In this document: one piece after another, positions 43,185-51,777 of the stretch
How positions within the stretch are numbered: position 1 is the first letter of the stretch
Layout: each line of letters begins with the position of its first letter
Origin: Rhodopseudomonas_A palustris_F
GTDB taxonomy: Bacteria > Pseudomonadota > Alphaproteobacteria > Rhizobiales > Xanthobacteraceae
NCBI RefSeq assembly: GCF_000013745.1
Contig: NC_007925.1
Location: forward strand, 3,596,001 to 3,660,000
Length of the DNA stretch: 64,000 nt
Direction of reading: 5' to 3'
Translations under genes and position numbers: made by a program
Notes under the pieces: generated by a model
The model's database searches: none
What the model saw: only the letters and a program-made list of their open reading frames with translations
Told to the model about the DNA's origin: nothing

Positions 43185-44798
43185 ATGCCGGATTTTGACG
43201 TACTGATCATCGGGGCCGGCCATAACGGCCTGACCTGCGCGGCTTACCTCGCGATGAGCGGGTTGCGCGTGAAGGTGGTCGAGCGCCGCGCCGTGGTCGG
43301 CGGTGCGGCGGTAACGCAGGAGTTTCACCCCGGCTTCCGCAATTCGGTGGCCGCCTATACCGTCAGCCTGCTCAACCCGAAGATCATCGCCGATCTGAAG
43401 CTGCACGATCACGGGCTGCGCATCGTCGAGCGCCGGGCGCAGAACTTTTTGCCCGGACCGCACGGCCGCTACCTGCTCACCGGCGAAGGCCGCACCCAGC
43501 GGTCGGTCAAGAAGCTCAGCAAGGCCGACGCCGGCACGATCGACCGCTTCATGGCCGAGCTGGAAGCCGTCGCCGACGTGCTGCGGCGTTTCGTGCTGCG
43601 GGCGCCGCCTAATTTGGTCGAGGGATTCGGCGTCGGTGCGATCCGCGAGGCGATCAACGCGCTCGGCACCGCCAACATTTTGCGCGGCCTGTCGCTGGCG
43701 CAGCAGCGCACATTGCTCGATTTATTCACCGGCTCGGCCGGCGACATGCTGGACGGCTGGTTCGAGAGCGATCTGGTCAAGGCGCTGTTCGGCTTCGACG
43801 CCATCGTCGGCAATTACGCCAGCCCCTACGCTGCCGGTTCAGCTTACGTGATGCTGCATCACGCCTTCGGCGAGGTGAACGGCAAGAAGGGCATCTGGGG
43901 CCACGCGATCGGCGGCATGGGCGCGATCTCGGAAGCGATGGCGGCCTCCGCCCGCAGCGCCGGGGCCGAAATCGAAACCTCGGCCGGGGTCCGCGAGGTT
44001 TTGGTGGAGCGCGACCGCGTGGTCGGGGTGACGCTCGACGACGGCCGCACCATCCGGGCGAAATATGTCGCCAGCAACGTCAACCCGAAGCTGCTCTATA
44101 CCAAGCTGCTGCCGGCCAACGCGCAGCCCGAGGGATTCCGCGAGCGCATGACGCATTGGCGCAACGGCTCCGGCACCTTCCGGATCAACGTCGCGCTGAG
44201 CGAGCTGCCCTCGTTCAGCGTGCTGCCCGGCGAAGGCGACCACCTCAGCGCCGGCATCATCATCGGCCCCAGCTTGGGCTATATGGACCGCGCTTGGCAT
44301 GACGCCCGCGAACACGGCTGGAGCCGCGAGCCGGTGGTGGAGATGCTGATCCCCTCGACGCTGGACGATTCGCTGGCGCCGCCCGGCCAGCACGTCGCCA
44401 GCCTGTTCTGCCAGCACGTCGCCCCGACGCTGCCCGACGGCGCGTCCTGGGACCAGCACCGCGACACCGTCGCCGACCTGATGATCGCCACCGTCGACCG
44501 CCACGCCCCGGGATTCGCGGCGAGCGTGATCGGCCGAAAGGCGCTGTCGCCGCTCGATCTGGAGCGCGACTTCGGCCTGCTCGGCGGCGACATCTTCCAT
44601 GGCGCGCTGTCGCTGAACCAGCTGTTCTCGGCGCGGCCGATGCTCGGCTACGCCAACTATCGCGGCGCGGTGAAGGGACTCTATCACTGCGGCTCAGGCG
44701 CCCACCCCGGCGGCGGCGTCACCGGCGCGCCGGGCCACAACGCAGCAAGGGCGATTTTGGCCGACCACCGCGCGCTGTTCATGACAAACCGGTTCTGA
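43185..44798 (+). CDS. FAD-dependent oxidoreductase, CrtI/PYROXD2-like
   Basis: A 537-residue flavoprotein. The N-terminal dinucleotide-binding motif 'DVLIIGAGHNGLTCAAYLAMSGLRVKVVERR' is at residues 4-34, followed by 'VGGAAVTQEFHPGFRNSVAAYTVSLL'. The C-terminal FAD motif reads 'LYHCGSGAHPGGGVTGAPGHNAARAIL'. The pattern is that of the phytoene-desaturase-like superfamily, closest to PYROXD2-type proteins rather than true carotenoid enzymes, and no carotenoid genes are near. The substrate is unknown. Confidence 0.92.
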   Translation: MPDFDVLIIGAGHNGLTCAAYLAMSGLRVKVVERRAVVGGAAVTQEFHPGFRNSVAAYTVSLLNPKIIADLKLHDHGLRIVERRAQNFLPGPHGRYLLTGEGRTQRSVKKLSKADAGTIDRFMAELEAVADVLRRFVLRAPPNLVEGFGVGAIREAINALGTANILRGLSLAQQRTLLDLFTGSAGDMLDGWFESDLVKALFGFDAIVGNYASPYAAGSAYVMLHHAFGEVNGKKGIWGHAIGGMGAISEAMAASARSAGAEIETSAGVREVLVERDRVVGVTLDDGRTIRAKYVASNVNPKLLYTKLLPANAQPEGFRERMTHWRNGSGTFRINVALSELPSFSVLPGEGDHLSAGIIIGPSLGYMDRAWHDAREHGWSREPVVEMLIPSTLDDSLAPPGQHVASLFCQHVAPTLPDGASWDQHRDTVADLMIATVDRHAPGFAASVIGRKALSPLDLERDFGLLGGDIFHGALSLNQLFSARPMLGYANYRGAVKGLYHCGSGAHPGGGVTGAPGHNAARAILADHRALFMTNRF

Positions 44799-45086
44799 TG
44801 TTCGTCGCAAGCAACTGATAAAGAAGCAACAAAAGGAACTCAGAAGCTGCAGGCGAATGTTGGAAAAGCCCTGCAGAACCGCTGCATGAGCTGTGCACAA
44901 CTCCTGTATAAGCCGGTGCACAACGTCTTGACGACCTGGGGAAATTCTATTGGCCAGCTTGTCGGAACCAGCTGCTTTGGCGGGTTGTTAATAGAAAGGA
45001 CAGTGATATATCCTGTCCGAGTGGTCGGGAGGTCCGCCGTCGTGGACCGTTGGAATCTTTATTCCACCCGGCCGCCTTTTTTTGCC
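44799..45086. other. AT-richer spacer before the DUF3800 gene
   Basis: No gene supported. It holds short dyads such as GGACAG...CTGTCC (45000-45021 area) and is clearly less GC-rich than the flanking core genes, like the gene that follows. Confidence 0.5.
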
Positions 45087-45827
45087 ATGCACCTCCTCTA
45101 TTTGGACGATTCCGGCTCTGTAACCACCGCATCGGACCGGCACATTGTTCTAGCCGGGCTGTGCGTATTCGAGCGACAGCCGCATTGGTTCGCCAGCAAT
45201 TTAGACGACATAGCCACGAAGCTCTGGCCGGAAAGCCCGCAAAGCCTTGAGTTCCGCGGGGCGGATATCCTCGGCGGCAAGAAGCATTGGCGCGGCATCG
45301 GAAAGGAGGACCGGATTAAAGCGTATCGAGACGCGCTTGGCATTCTCGGAAAATCGAACCAAGTCACATTATTTGGGGCTGCGATACACAAAGCAGCCAT
45401 CTCGCCTGCTGACCCGATGGAATATGCTTTTGAGCAGGTGTGCAACCGCTTTGACCGATTTCTCGGAAGACTCCACAAGGCAGATAACACTCAGCGCGGT
45501 CTGATTATCTTAGACAAGACGACATATGAAACATCTTTACAGGGTCTAGCTAGAAATTTCAGGACAGTTGGGCATCGGTGGGGTCAACTATACAATCTGG
45601 CTGACGTGCCAATGTTTGTTGATTCAAAAGCGACACGGCTAGTCCAATACGCAGACTTGGTAGCCCATGCTATTCGTAAATATTACGAGAATGGCGATGC
45701 GTCGTTATTCGACATAATCGCTCCAAAATTCGACGCGGTTGGTGGGGTGTTGCACGGGTTGGTGCACTTCACCCCTGTCGGCGCTCAGTGCAATTGCCGA
45801 CATTGCAGGCAACGCAAGGCCCACTAA
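45087..45827 (+). CDS. DUF3800 protein
   Basis: A 246-residue protein. 'MHLLYLDDSGS' is the standard DUF3800 start, and 'MFVDSKATRLVQYADLVAHAIRKYYE' carries the conserved C-terminal Asp/Gln-x-Ala-Asp region. The fold is thought to be RNase H-like; members are often found near mobile or defence genes, but activity is unproven. The last residues are a Cys/His cluster ('CNCRHCRQRKAH') that may bind zinc. Codon usage is AT-richer than neighbours, a sign of acquisition. The start is chosen on the conserved N terminus; no clear ribosome site is seen. Confidence 0.88.
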   Translation: MHLLYLDDSGSVTTASDRHIVLAGLCVFERQPHWFASNLDDIATKLWPESPQSLEFRGADILGGKKHWRGIGKEDRIKAYRDALGILGKSNQVTLFGAAIHKAAISPADPMEYAFEQVCNRFDRFLGRLHKADNTQRGLIILDKTTYETSLQGLARNFRTVGHRWGQLYNLADVPMFVDSKATRLVQYADLVAHAIRKYYENGDASLFDIIAPKFDAVGGVLHGLVHFTPVGAQCNCRHCRQRKAH

Positions 45828-45913
45828 GAAAGCTCAAGAGACAAGTTCACTCGATAACCCGCTGATCGACTTGAACAGCCGCCCCTCCCCCTCCCCGACC
45901 GAGATAATCCAAC

Positions 45914-46804
45914 ATGCCACTGACCCCGACCACCTTTCGCGCCAGCGCCGCGATCGGCGACGAACTAACCGCCCGCCGCGTCGTCGATCTGTTGACCGAG
46001 TGCTTCGATGACGGTGCGGCCGCCGTCGCCGCGTTCGAGCGCAGCGACGGCGCCTGGGACCTCGCGCTGAACTTCGCCGAGCCGCCCGAGCAGGCGTCGG
46101 TGCGCAGCCTGGTGGCGCTGGCCGCCGGCGATGATGTCGCCGCGGCGCTGGCCTTCGATACGATCGAAGCCAAGGATTGGGTCCGCGCCAGCCTGGAGGG
46201 GCTCGATCCCGTGCCCGCCGGCCGCTTCGTGGTGCACGGCCAGCACGACCGCGACAGCATCGCGCCGAACAAGCTCGGCATCGAGATCGAGGCGGCGTTG
46301 GCGTTCGGCACCGGCCATCACGGCACCACCCGCGGCTGCCTGTTGCTGCTCGACGCGGTGTTGAAGCGGCGCAGCCCGCGCAACGTGCTCGACCTCGGCA
46401 CCGGCACCGGTGTGCTGGCGATCGCCGCCGCCAAGGCGCTGCAACAGCGCGTCACCGCCAGCGACATCGATCCGGTCTCGGTGCGGGTAGCGCGCGACAA
46501 TGCGCGGCTAAACGGCGTCGGCCATCTGTTAGACGGCATCTGCGCCGCGGGCTTTGCCGATGCGCAGTTTCGCCAAGCGGCGCCGTTCGATCTGGTGCTG
46601 GCCAACATCCTGGCCAATCCGCTGCGGCAATTGGCGACGCCGATGGCGGCGCATCTGGCGCCGTCCGCCGATATTATTCTCTCAGGCCTGCTGCCGCATC
46701 AGACCCGCAGCGTGATCGCGGCCTACCGCGCGCGCGGCCTGATGCTCGTCAAAGCGATCATCGTCGAAGGCTGGAGCAGCGTGCTGCTGCGCCGCGGCGC
46801 CTGA
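45914..46804 (+). CDS. prmA: Ribosomal protein L11 methyltransferase
   Basis: Methylates lysines of ribosomal protein L11. The 296-residue protein has an N-terminal substrate-recognition part and a SAM domain with motif I 'VLDLGTGTGVLAIAAAK' (~157-173), 'ASDIDPVSV' and motif IV 'LANILANPL'. 'FGTGHHGTTRGCLLLLD' is the PrmA-specific loop before the SAM motif. Length is normal. Confidence 0.96.
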   Translation: MPLTPTTFRASAAIGDELTARRVVDLLTECFDDGAAAVAAFERSDGAWDLALNFAEPPEQASVRSLVALAAGDDVAAALAFDTIEAKDWVRASLEGLDPVPAGRFVVHGQHDRDSIAPNKLGIEIEAALAFGTGHHGTTRGCLLLLDAVLKRRSPRNVLDLGTGTGVLAIAAAKALQQRVTASDIDPVSVRVARDNARLNGVGHLLDGICAAGFADAQFRQAAPFDLVLANILANPLRQLATPMAAHLAPSADIILSGLLPHQTRSVIAAYRARGLMLVKAIIVEGWSSVLLRRGA

Positions 46805-46821
46805 TGCTGTGAGCGGGAGTG

Positions 46822-46995
46822 TTACTTCGGCGGCGATTGTTCGCCGGTGGACTCGTCGTCTTCGGGATGGGGACGGCGGGTGTCGACGAAGCGACCCAGA
46901 ATCTGGACGATCAAGCCGCGGTGTTTCTTTTCAGTGACCGGCGGTGGACCACCGCGGGCCGGCGGAGATATCTTCTCGAACGTGAATGCAGGCAT
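46822..46995 (-). CDS. Small uncharacterised protein
   Basis: A 57-residue protein starting 'MPAFTFEKISPPARGGPP' and ending in a charged tail ('RRPHPEDDESTGEQSPPK'). It has no domain that I recognise. Codon usage is like the core genome, and the gene converges with prmA 17 bases away. I think it is real because the frame has good codon pattern and a compact start, but evidence is thin. Confidence 0.6.
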   Translation of the reverse strand: MPAFTFEKISPPARGGPPPVTEKKHRGLIVQILGRFVDTRRPHPEDDESTGEQSPPK

Positions 46996-47182
46996 GTGTA
47001 TCCCCTCATCGTTGAGTTGAAACACCCCTGGGATTTCCCCAGTTGCTCAGCGAAACCGTGCCTTGCAGCAATTCGATTTCGCTTTTGCGTCTAAAGCACT
47101 ATATTTCATGCACATTGCGTGCCACTACGTGGGTATTTTACGTCACGATCGCGGCAGCGAGGCTCGATGAGGATGGTGAGGA

Positions 47183-49009
47183 ATGTTCGAAGCGCTTTTT
47201 CAGACCTTCGAAGAGCCTGACAGCGGCGTCGCGCTGACCGCGCGGCTCGCCGCCTTTCGCGAGGAATTGCTGCGGCGCAAGCTCAGCGGATTCGTGATTC
47301 CCCGCGCCGATCAGCAACAAAATGAATATGTCGCGCCGTCCGAAGAGCGGCTGGCGTGGATCTGCGGCTTCACCGGATCGGCCGGTCTGGCGATCGTGCT
47401 GGTCGCCGAAGCCGCAGTGTTTGTCGATGGCCGCTATACGCTGCAGGCAGCCCAACAGGTCGACGGCCGGGCCTGGAGTGTCCAACCCCTGGTTGAACCT
47501 CCGCCGGAAAACTGGCTTGGCGCGCATCTCAAACCGGGTGACCGCCTCGGATTTGATCCGTGGCTGCACACTTCCGCGGCAGCCGAGCGGCTTGCCCAGG
47601 CCTGCGCCAAGGCCGGCGCCGAGCTTGTCGCGGTCGACAGCAACCCGCTCGACGCGGTGTGGGTGGAGCGTCCGGCGCCGCCGCTCGGGCCGGTGGCGGT
47701 GCACGGTCTGCAATTTGCCGGCGAAAGCGAAGCCGACAAGCTGGCGCGGATCCGCGCTGAGCTCGGGCCGCTTGGCGCCGACGCCCTGGTGCTGTCGGAT
47801 TCCCACGCGGTGGCCTGGACCTTCAACATCCGCGGCGCCGACGTCTCGCACACGCCATTGCCGCTGTCCTATGCGCTGCTGCCGCGCGACGGACGGCCGA
47901 CCATCTTCATCGACGCCCGCAAGCTGTCGAACAGCGCACGCGATCATCTCGAGCACAGCGCCGAGGTGAAAGAGCCCGACGCCTTGACGCCCGCGCTGCA
48001 GACGCTGGCGCAAACCGGCGCGGCGATCGCGCTCGATAGCGCCACCGCCGCCGACGCGCTGACCCGGCTGATCACCGCGGCCGGCGGCAAGCCGCTGCGC
48101 GGCGCCGACCCGGTGACGCTGCTGAAGGCGGTGAAGAACCCAACCGAGATCGCAGGTACCAAGACCGCGCATCGCCGCGACGCGGTGGCGCTGGCACGGT
48201 TTCTCGCCTTCATCGACCGCGAGGCGCCCTCCGGCAAGCTGACCGAGATCGACGCCGTGGAGGCGCTGGAGAGCTTCCGCCGCGACACCGGCGCCTTGAA
48301 GGACGTCTCCTTCCCCACCATTTCCGGCACCGGCCCGAACGGCGCCATCGTGCATTACCGCGTCACCCGCAAGTCCAACCGCCGGATCGCGCCGGGCGAC
48401 CTCTTGCTGATCGATTCCGGCGCGCAATATCAGGACGGCACCACCGACGTCACCCGCACCATCGCGATCGGCGAGCCGAGCGCGGAAATGCGCGACCGCT
48501 TCACCCGGGTACTGCGCGGCCACATCGCGCTGGCGCGCGCGGTCTTTCCCGACGGCAGCACCGGCGCGCAGCTCGATACGTTGGCGCGGCAATTTCTCTG
48601 GCAGGCCGGGATCGATTTCGAGCACGGCACCGGCCACGGCGTCGGCAGCTATCTGTCGGTGCATGAAGGCCCGGCGCGGATCTCTAAGCTCGGCACCACG
48701 CCGCTGAAGCGCGGCATGATCCTGTCCAACGAGCCGGGCTACTACAAGGCCGGCTCGTTCGGCATCCGGATCGAGAACCTGGAACTGGTAGTCGAGGCCG
48801 CGATCGTCGGCGCCGAAAAGCCGATGAACGGGTTCGAGACGCTGACGCTGGCGCCGATCGATCGAAGGCTGATCGATGTTTGTTCGCTCAGCGACGCCGA
48901 GATCGGCTGGCTCGACGACTATCACGCGCGGGTTCGGCATGACGTGCGGCCGCAACTCGACGAAGCCACCAAGGTCTGGCTCGACGCCGCGACGCAGCCG
49001 CTGGCCTAA
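47183..49009 (+). CDS. pepP: Xaa-Pro aminopeptidase (aminopeptidase P, M24B)
   Basis: A 608-residue metalloaminopeptidase that removes an N-terminal residue before proline. Like eukaryotic-type APP1 it has two creatinase-like N-terminal domains (to ~300) and a C-terminal pita-bread domain. The metal ligands are visible: two Asp in 'LLIDSGAQYQDGTTDVT', His in 'HGTGHGVGSYLSVHEGP', Glu in 'LSNEPGYYKAG' and Glu in 'RIENLELV'. It is much longer than E. coli PepP, consistent with the three-domain subfamily. Confidence 0.95.
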   Translation: MFEALFQTFEEPDSGVALTARLAAFREELLRRKLSGFVIPRADQQQNEYVAPSEERLAWICGFTGSAGLAIVLVAEAAVFVDGRYTLQAAQQVDGRAWSVQPLVEPPPENWLGAHLKPGDRLGFDPWLHTSAAAERLAQACAKAGAELVAVDSNPLDAVWVERPAPPLGPVAVHGLQFAGESEADKLARIRAELGPLGADALVLSDSHAVAWTFNIRGADVSHTPLPLSYALLPRDGRPTIFIDARKLSNSARDHLEHSAEVKEPDALTPALQTLAQTGAAIALDSATAADALTRLITAAGGKPLRGADPVTLLKAVKNPTEIAGTKTAHRRDAVALARFLAFIDREAPSGKLTEIDAVEALESFRRDTGALKDVSFPTISGTGPNGAIVHYRVTRKSNRRIAPGDLLLIDSGAQYQDGTTDVTRTIAIGEPSAEMRDRFTRVLRGHIALARAVFPDGSTGAQLDTLARQFLWQAGIDFEHGTGHGVGSYLSVHEGPARISKLGTTPLKRGMILSNEPGYYKAGSFGIRIENLELVVEAAIVGAEKPMNGFETLTLAPIDRRLIDVCSLSDAEIGWLDDYHARVRHDVRPQLDEATKVWLDAATQPLA

Positions 49010-49124
49010 TCGGCCACGGTCCCGAAAATCGCCTAGCCGTATTCCGAAAAGCCGCTGCTCGCTCGGCGGCGACGTCGGTACAGTCCAACCATCGCAACAT
49101 CGGTTAGGACTGGCACGCCACCCC

Positions 49125-50417
49125 ATGCACGGACTGACGGGCAACACGCCGCCGACCGGATCTCCCGCCCCCGACAACAAACTGATCTCCCGCTCGATGC
49201 TGCTGGTGCTGGTGGCGATGACCGGCGCCGCGCCGGTCGCGATGTATATTCTGGTGCCGGCGCTGCCGATGCTGGCGCGCGACTTCAGCCGCGACATCTC
49301 GATCGCGCAGATGACGGTGTCGCTGTTCATGGTCGGCATCGCGTTTTCGCAGGTGGTGCTCGGGCCGTTGTCGGACAAGCTCGGCCGCCGGCCGGTGATG
49401 CTCGGCGGGATGGCGCTGATGATGCTGGCGAGCGTCGGCTGCATCTTCGCCGAAACCTTGCCGCAACTGATCGCCGCGCGATTCCTGCAGGCGCTCGGCG
49501 GCGCCTGCGGCATGGTAATCGGCCGTGCCATCATCCGCGACCTCTATCCGCGCGAGCGCGTCGGCAGCATGATCAGCCTGGTGGTCGCGGTGATGATGAT
49601 CGCGCAGATGCTGAGCCCGCTGCTCGGCGGCGTGCTGGAAATCAGCCTCGGCTGGCGCGCGATCTTCTACGTCCTCGCGCTGGTTTCGGTGCTGGTCACC
49701 ATTCTGGTTGCGGTGGCGCTACCGGAAACGCGGCGCGCCGCCGATCGGCTGCCCGGCGCGAGCTTTTTGTCGGACGCCCGCAGCCTGACCACCAGCCGCG
49801 CCTTCGTCGGCTATGTGCTGTGCCAGGTGCTGGCGTCCTCGATCATCTTCACCTTCGCCGGCGGCGGGCCCTATGTGGTGGTGATGCAGATGCACCGCTC
49901 TCCCGCCGAATACGGCGCCTGGTTCGCCACCTCCGGCCTCGCTTATCTAATCGGCAATCTCGGCTGCGTGCGGTTTTCGCCGCGGCACTCCCTGGAACGA
50001 TTGATCTGGTTCGGCCTCGCGCTGCAATTGCTCGGCGCCGCGCTGAACCTGATCTGGGGTCTGCTCGGCTACAATCAGCAGCCGAGCTGGCTGTTCGGCA
50101 CCCACATGCTGATCACCTTCGCCACCGCCTTCGTGCTGTCGAATTCCGCCGCCGGCGCCATCAGCGTCAAGCCGGAGGCCGCCGGCACCGCCTCGGGACT
50201 GATGGGATTTCTGCAGATGGGGTTCGGCGCGCTGTGCTCGCAATTCGGCGCCTGGCTCGGCGGCCACTTCGCCACGCCCGTTCCGCTCAACATCGCGCTG
50301 GTGGTGCTGTCCTTGGCCTGCGCGGCCTCGATGATCTTCCTGGTGCCGCGCGGCGGCGCGCTCGCCACCGAGGATCTGATCGAGAAGGCCGAGGAAGAAG
50401 AGACCGGGTTGTTGTAG
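49125..50417 (+). CDS. Bcr/CflA-family MFS transporter
   Basis: A 430-residue, 12-segment major facilitator protein. 'GPLSDKLGRRPVMLGG' is the loop 2-3 motif A, and 'ALGGACGMVIGRAIIRDL' and the general pattern match the Bcr/CflA drug-resistance subfamily. ATG 49125 gives a short cytoplasmic N terminus before the first segment; the upstream frame overlaps the pepP end. The substrate is unknown. Confidence 0.93.
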   Translation: MHGLTGNTPPTGSPAPDNKLISRSMLLVLVAMTGAAPVAMYILVPALPMLARDFSRDISIAQMTVSLFMVGIAFSQVVLGPLSDKLGRRPVMLGGMALMMLASVGCIFAETLPQLIAARFLQALGGACGMVIGRAIIRDLYPRERVGSMISLVVAVMMIAQMLSPLLGGVLEISLGWRAIFYVLALVSVLVTILVAVALPETRRAADRLPGASFLSDARSLTTSRAFVGYVLCQVLASSIIFTFAGGGPYVVVMQMHRSPAEYGAWFATSGLAYLIGNLGCVRFSPRHSLERLIWFGLALQLLGAALNLIWGLLGYNQQPSWLFGTHMLITFATAFVLSNSAAGAISVKPEAAGTASGLMGFLQMGFGALCSQFGAWLGGHFATPVPLNIALVVLSLACAASMIFLVPRGGALATEDLIEKAEEEETGLL

Positions 50418-50640
50418 TTGCTGTGAGATTGCCGTGCCCCGGCTCGCGGCGCAACGCGAAGCGATGCGCCGCGAGCCGGGACCGTCCCAAGCGCAGCATC
50501 CGTAACGGTCCCGGCTCGCCGTGCAGCGTCAAGAACGCTGCACGGCGTCCGGGACACGCGCGGTGGCAAGCCGACCCTTTGATAACCTTCAGCGATTAGT
50601 CCGCGGTGCAACCGCACGCAATGCCCGCCACACCACCAAC
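50418..50640. repeat. Palindromic repeats of the 'gccccggctcgcggcg' type
   Basis: 'ccccggctcgcggcgcaacg' faces 'gcgccgcgagccggg', and 'ggtcccggctcgccgtgcagcg' faces 'cgctgcacggcgtccggga', giving two adjacent hairpins at about 50433-50570. They probably stabilise or end the transporter mRNA. The rest of the spacer is empty. Confidence 0.7.
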
Positions 50641-50764
50641 GCCGTCATCCTGAGGAGCCCGGCGGAGCGCAGCGAAGCCGGGCGTCTCGAAGGATGCGGC
50701 TGCGAGTCCCTGCGGCCCATCCTTCGAGGCCCTCGCTGCGCTCGGGCACCTCAGGATGACGGCG
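50641..50764. repeat. Palindromic intergenic repeat ('gtcatcctgagg' family)
   Basis: 'gccgtcatcctgaggagccc' to 'cacctcaggatgacggc' with inner arms 'tctcgaaggatg' and 'catccttcgagg'. It is a full copy of the family also seen at 1171-1526 and inside uvrD. Confidence 0.9.
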
Positions 50765-50805
50765 CGGGTGGAGCGGCGGCTTATAGGCTTGGCTTGGCTA
50801 CCGAT

Positions 50806-51750
50806 TCATCGCTGCGGTGGCGGTAACCAATCCGCATACAGCGGAGGAACTCCTCCGAGACCCTTGATGATGAGCTGAAGCTTCTTAACATCATCAACAT
50901 TGTCCGAAATCAAGCTATCCACCTCTCCATAGAGCAAGGCATGGACGTGCCTACAACGATGCCGCGTCTTCCATCCAGTGCATTCGCACTTCAGGTCGAA
51001 CACACCGTCCTTCTTGATCTCCGAAACATTGTACTGATTTCCGCTGCTGCCTTTGACAACGAAATGAAGACTTTTTTCAGGAATGGTTGTCTTCGCTTCA
51101 TTCACGAATGCTGAGAGACGCTTCGCATAACGAAACGAGGGCACCCCCTCATTCTTGTCGCATAAGGGAAGGTCTTCACAAAGGACGACTCCGACCTCAT
51201 CGACGAAGCCGAGCCGCAGCCCAAGACGCGGTGCGATATCGAGGACCTCAGAGAGGCCAAGATGGGCAGCAGCCGCCAGGATGATATGAGCGCAGGCAAA
51301 CGCATCCTCATCCGCCTGATGGTGCCGAAAGGAAATCCCCAGCTTCTCGCCGAGAGCTGAGAGCTTTAACGACTTCTCGTCAGACCAGACACGACTGGCA
51401 ACTCGCTGACTGCAAAGAAATGAAAAACGAGGGATCGCAATTCCGTAAAGTGCGAGGGTCGCGCAAAGCACGTCGACATCGAACTGAGCGTTGTGGGCCA
51501 ATAAAAGACCACTTTGGATGTCGGATAAGAACTCGGAAATCACTTCTGGAAACTCTTGTGCATCTTTGACCTCTGACGGCGAGAGGCCATGCACCTTCGC
51601 CTCAAAGACACCAAAACGCATCTCTTTCGGCTTTATCAGACGATACTCACGACGGACAATCTGACCTCGTTCGATCCAAGCAAGTCCCAATGCACATGGG
51701 CTCGACCGCTTTTCATTTGCAGTCTCAAAATCAATTGCGAGTATCGACAT
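50806..51750 (-). CDS. DEDDh exonuclease fused to a SWIM zinc finger
   Basis: A 314-residue protein. The first ~170 residues are a DnaQ-like 3'-5' exonuclease: 'ILAIDFETA' (Exo I, D-x-E), 'LLAHNAQFDVDVL' (Exo II Asp) and 'HHQADEDAFACA' (Exo III His/Asp). The C terminus holds a SWIM motif, C-x-C-x8-C-x-H ('KCECTGWKTRHRCRHVHALL', ~252-271). A middle part of ~80 residues is unassigned. It lies 27 bases downstream of ligA on the same strand, and its base usage is AT-richer than the core genome, like the 3' half of ligA. A role in DNA or RNA processing is likely; specific function is unknown. Confidence 0.9.
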   Translation of the reverse strand: MSILAIDFETANEKRSSPCALGLAWIERGQIVRREYRLIKPKEMRFGVFEAKVHGLSPSEVKDAQEFPEVISEFLSDIQSGLLLAHNAQFDVDVLCATLALYGIAIPRFSFLCSQRVASRVWSDEKSLKLSALGEKLGISFRHHQADEDAFACAHIILAAAAHLGLSEVLDIAPRLGLRLGFVDEVGVVLCEDLPLCDKNEGVPSFRYAKRLSAFVNEAKTTIPEKSLHFVVKGSSGNQYNVSEIKKDGVFDLKCECTGWKTRHRCRHVHALLYGEVDSLISDNVDDVKKLQLIIKGLGGVPPLYADWLPPPQR

Positions 51751-51777
51751 GGGCTACTCGACTGGACAATGAATGAA

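Noticed and set aside
45000..45021. GGACAG...CTGTCC dyad as an operator before the DUF3800 gene
   Set aside because: A six-base arm in AT-rich sequence is easily found by chance; nothing else supports it.
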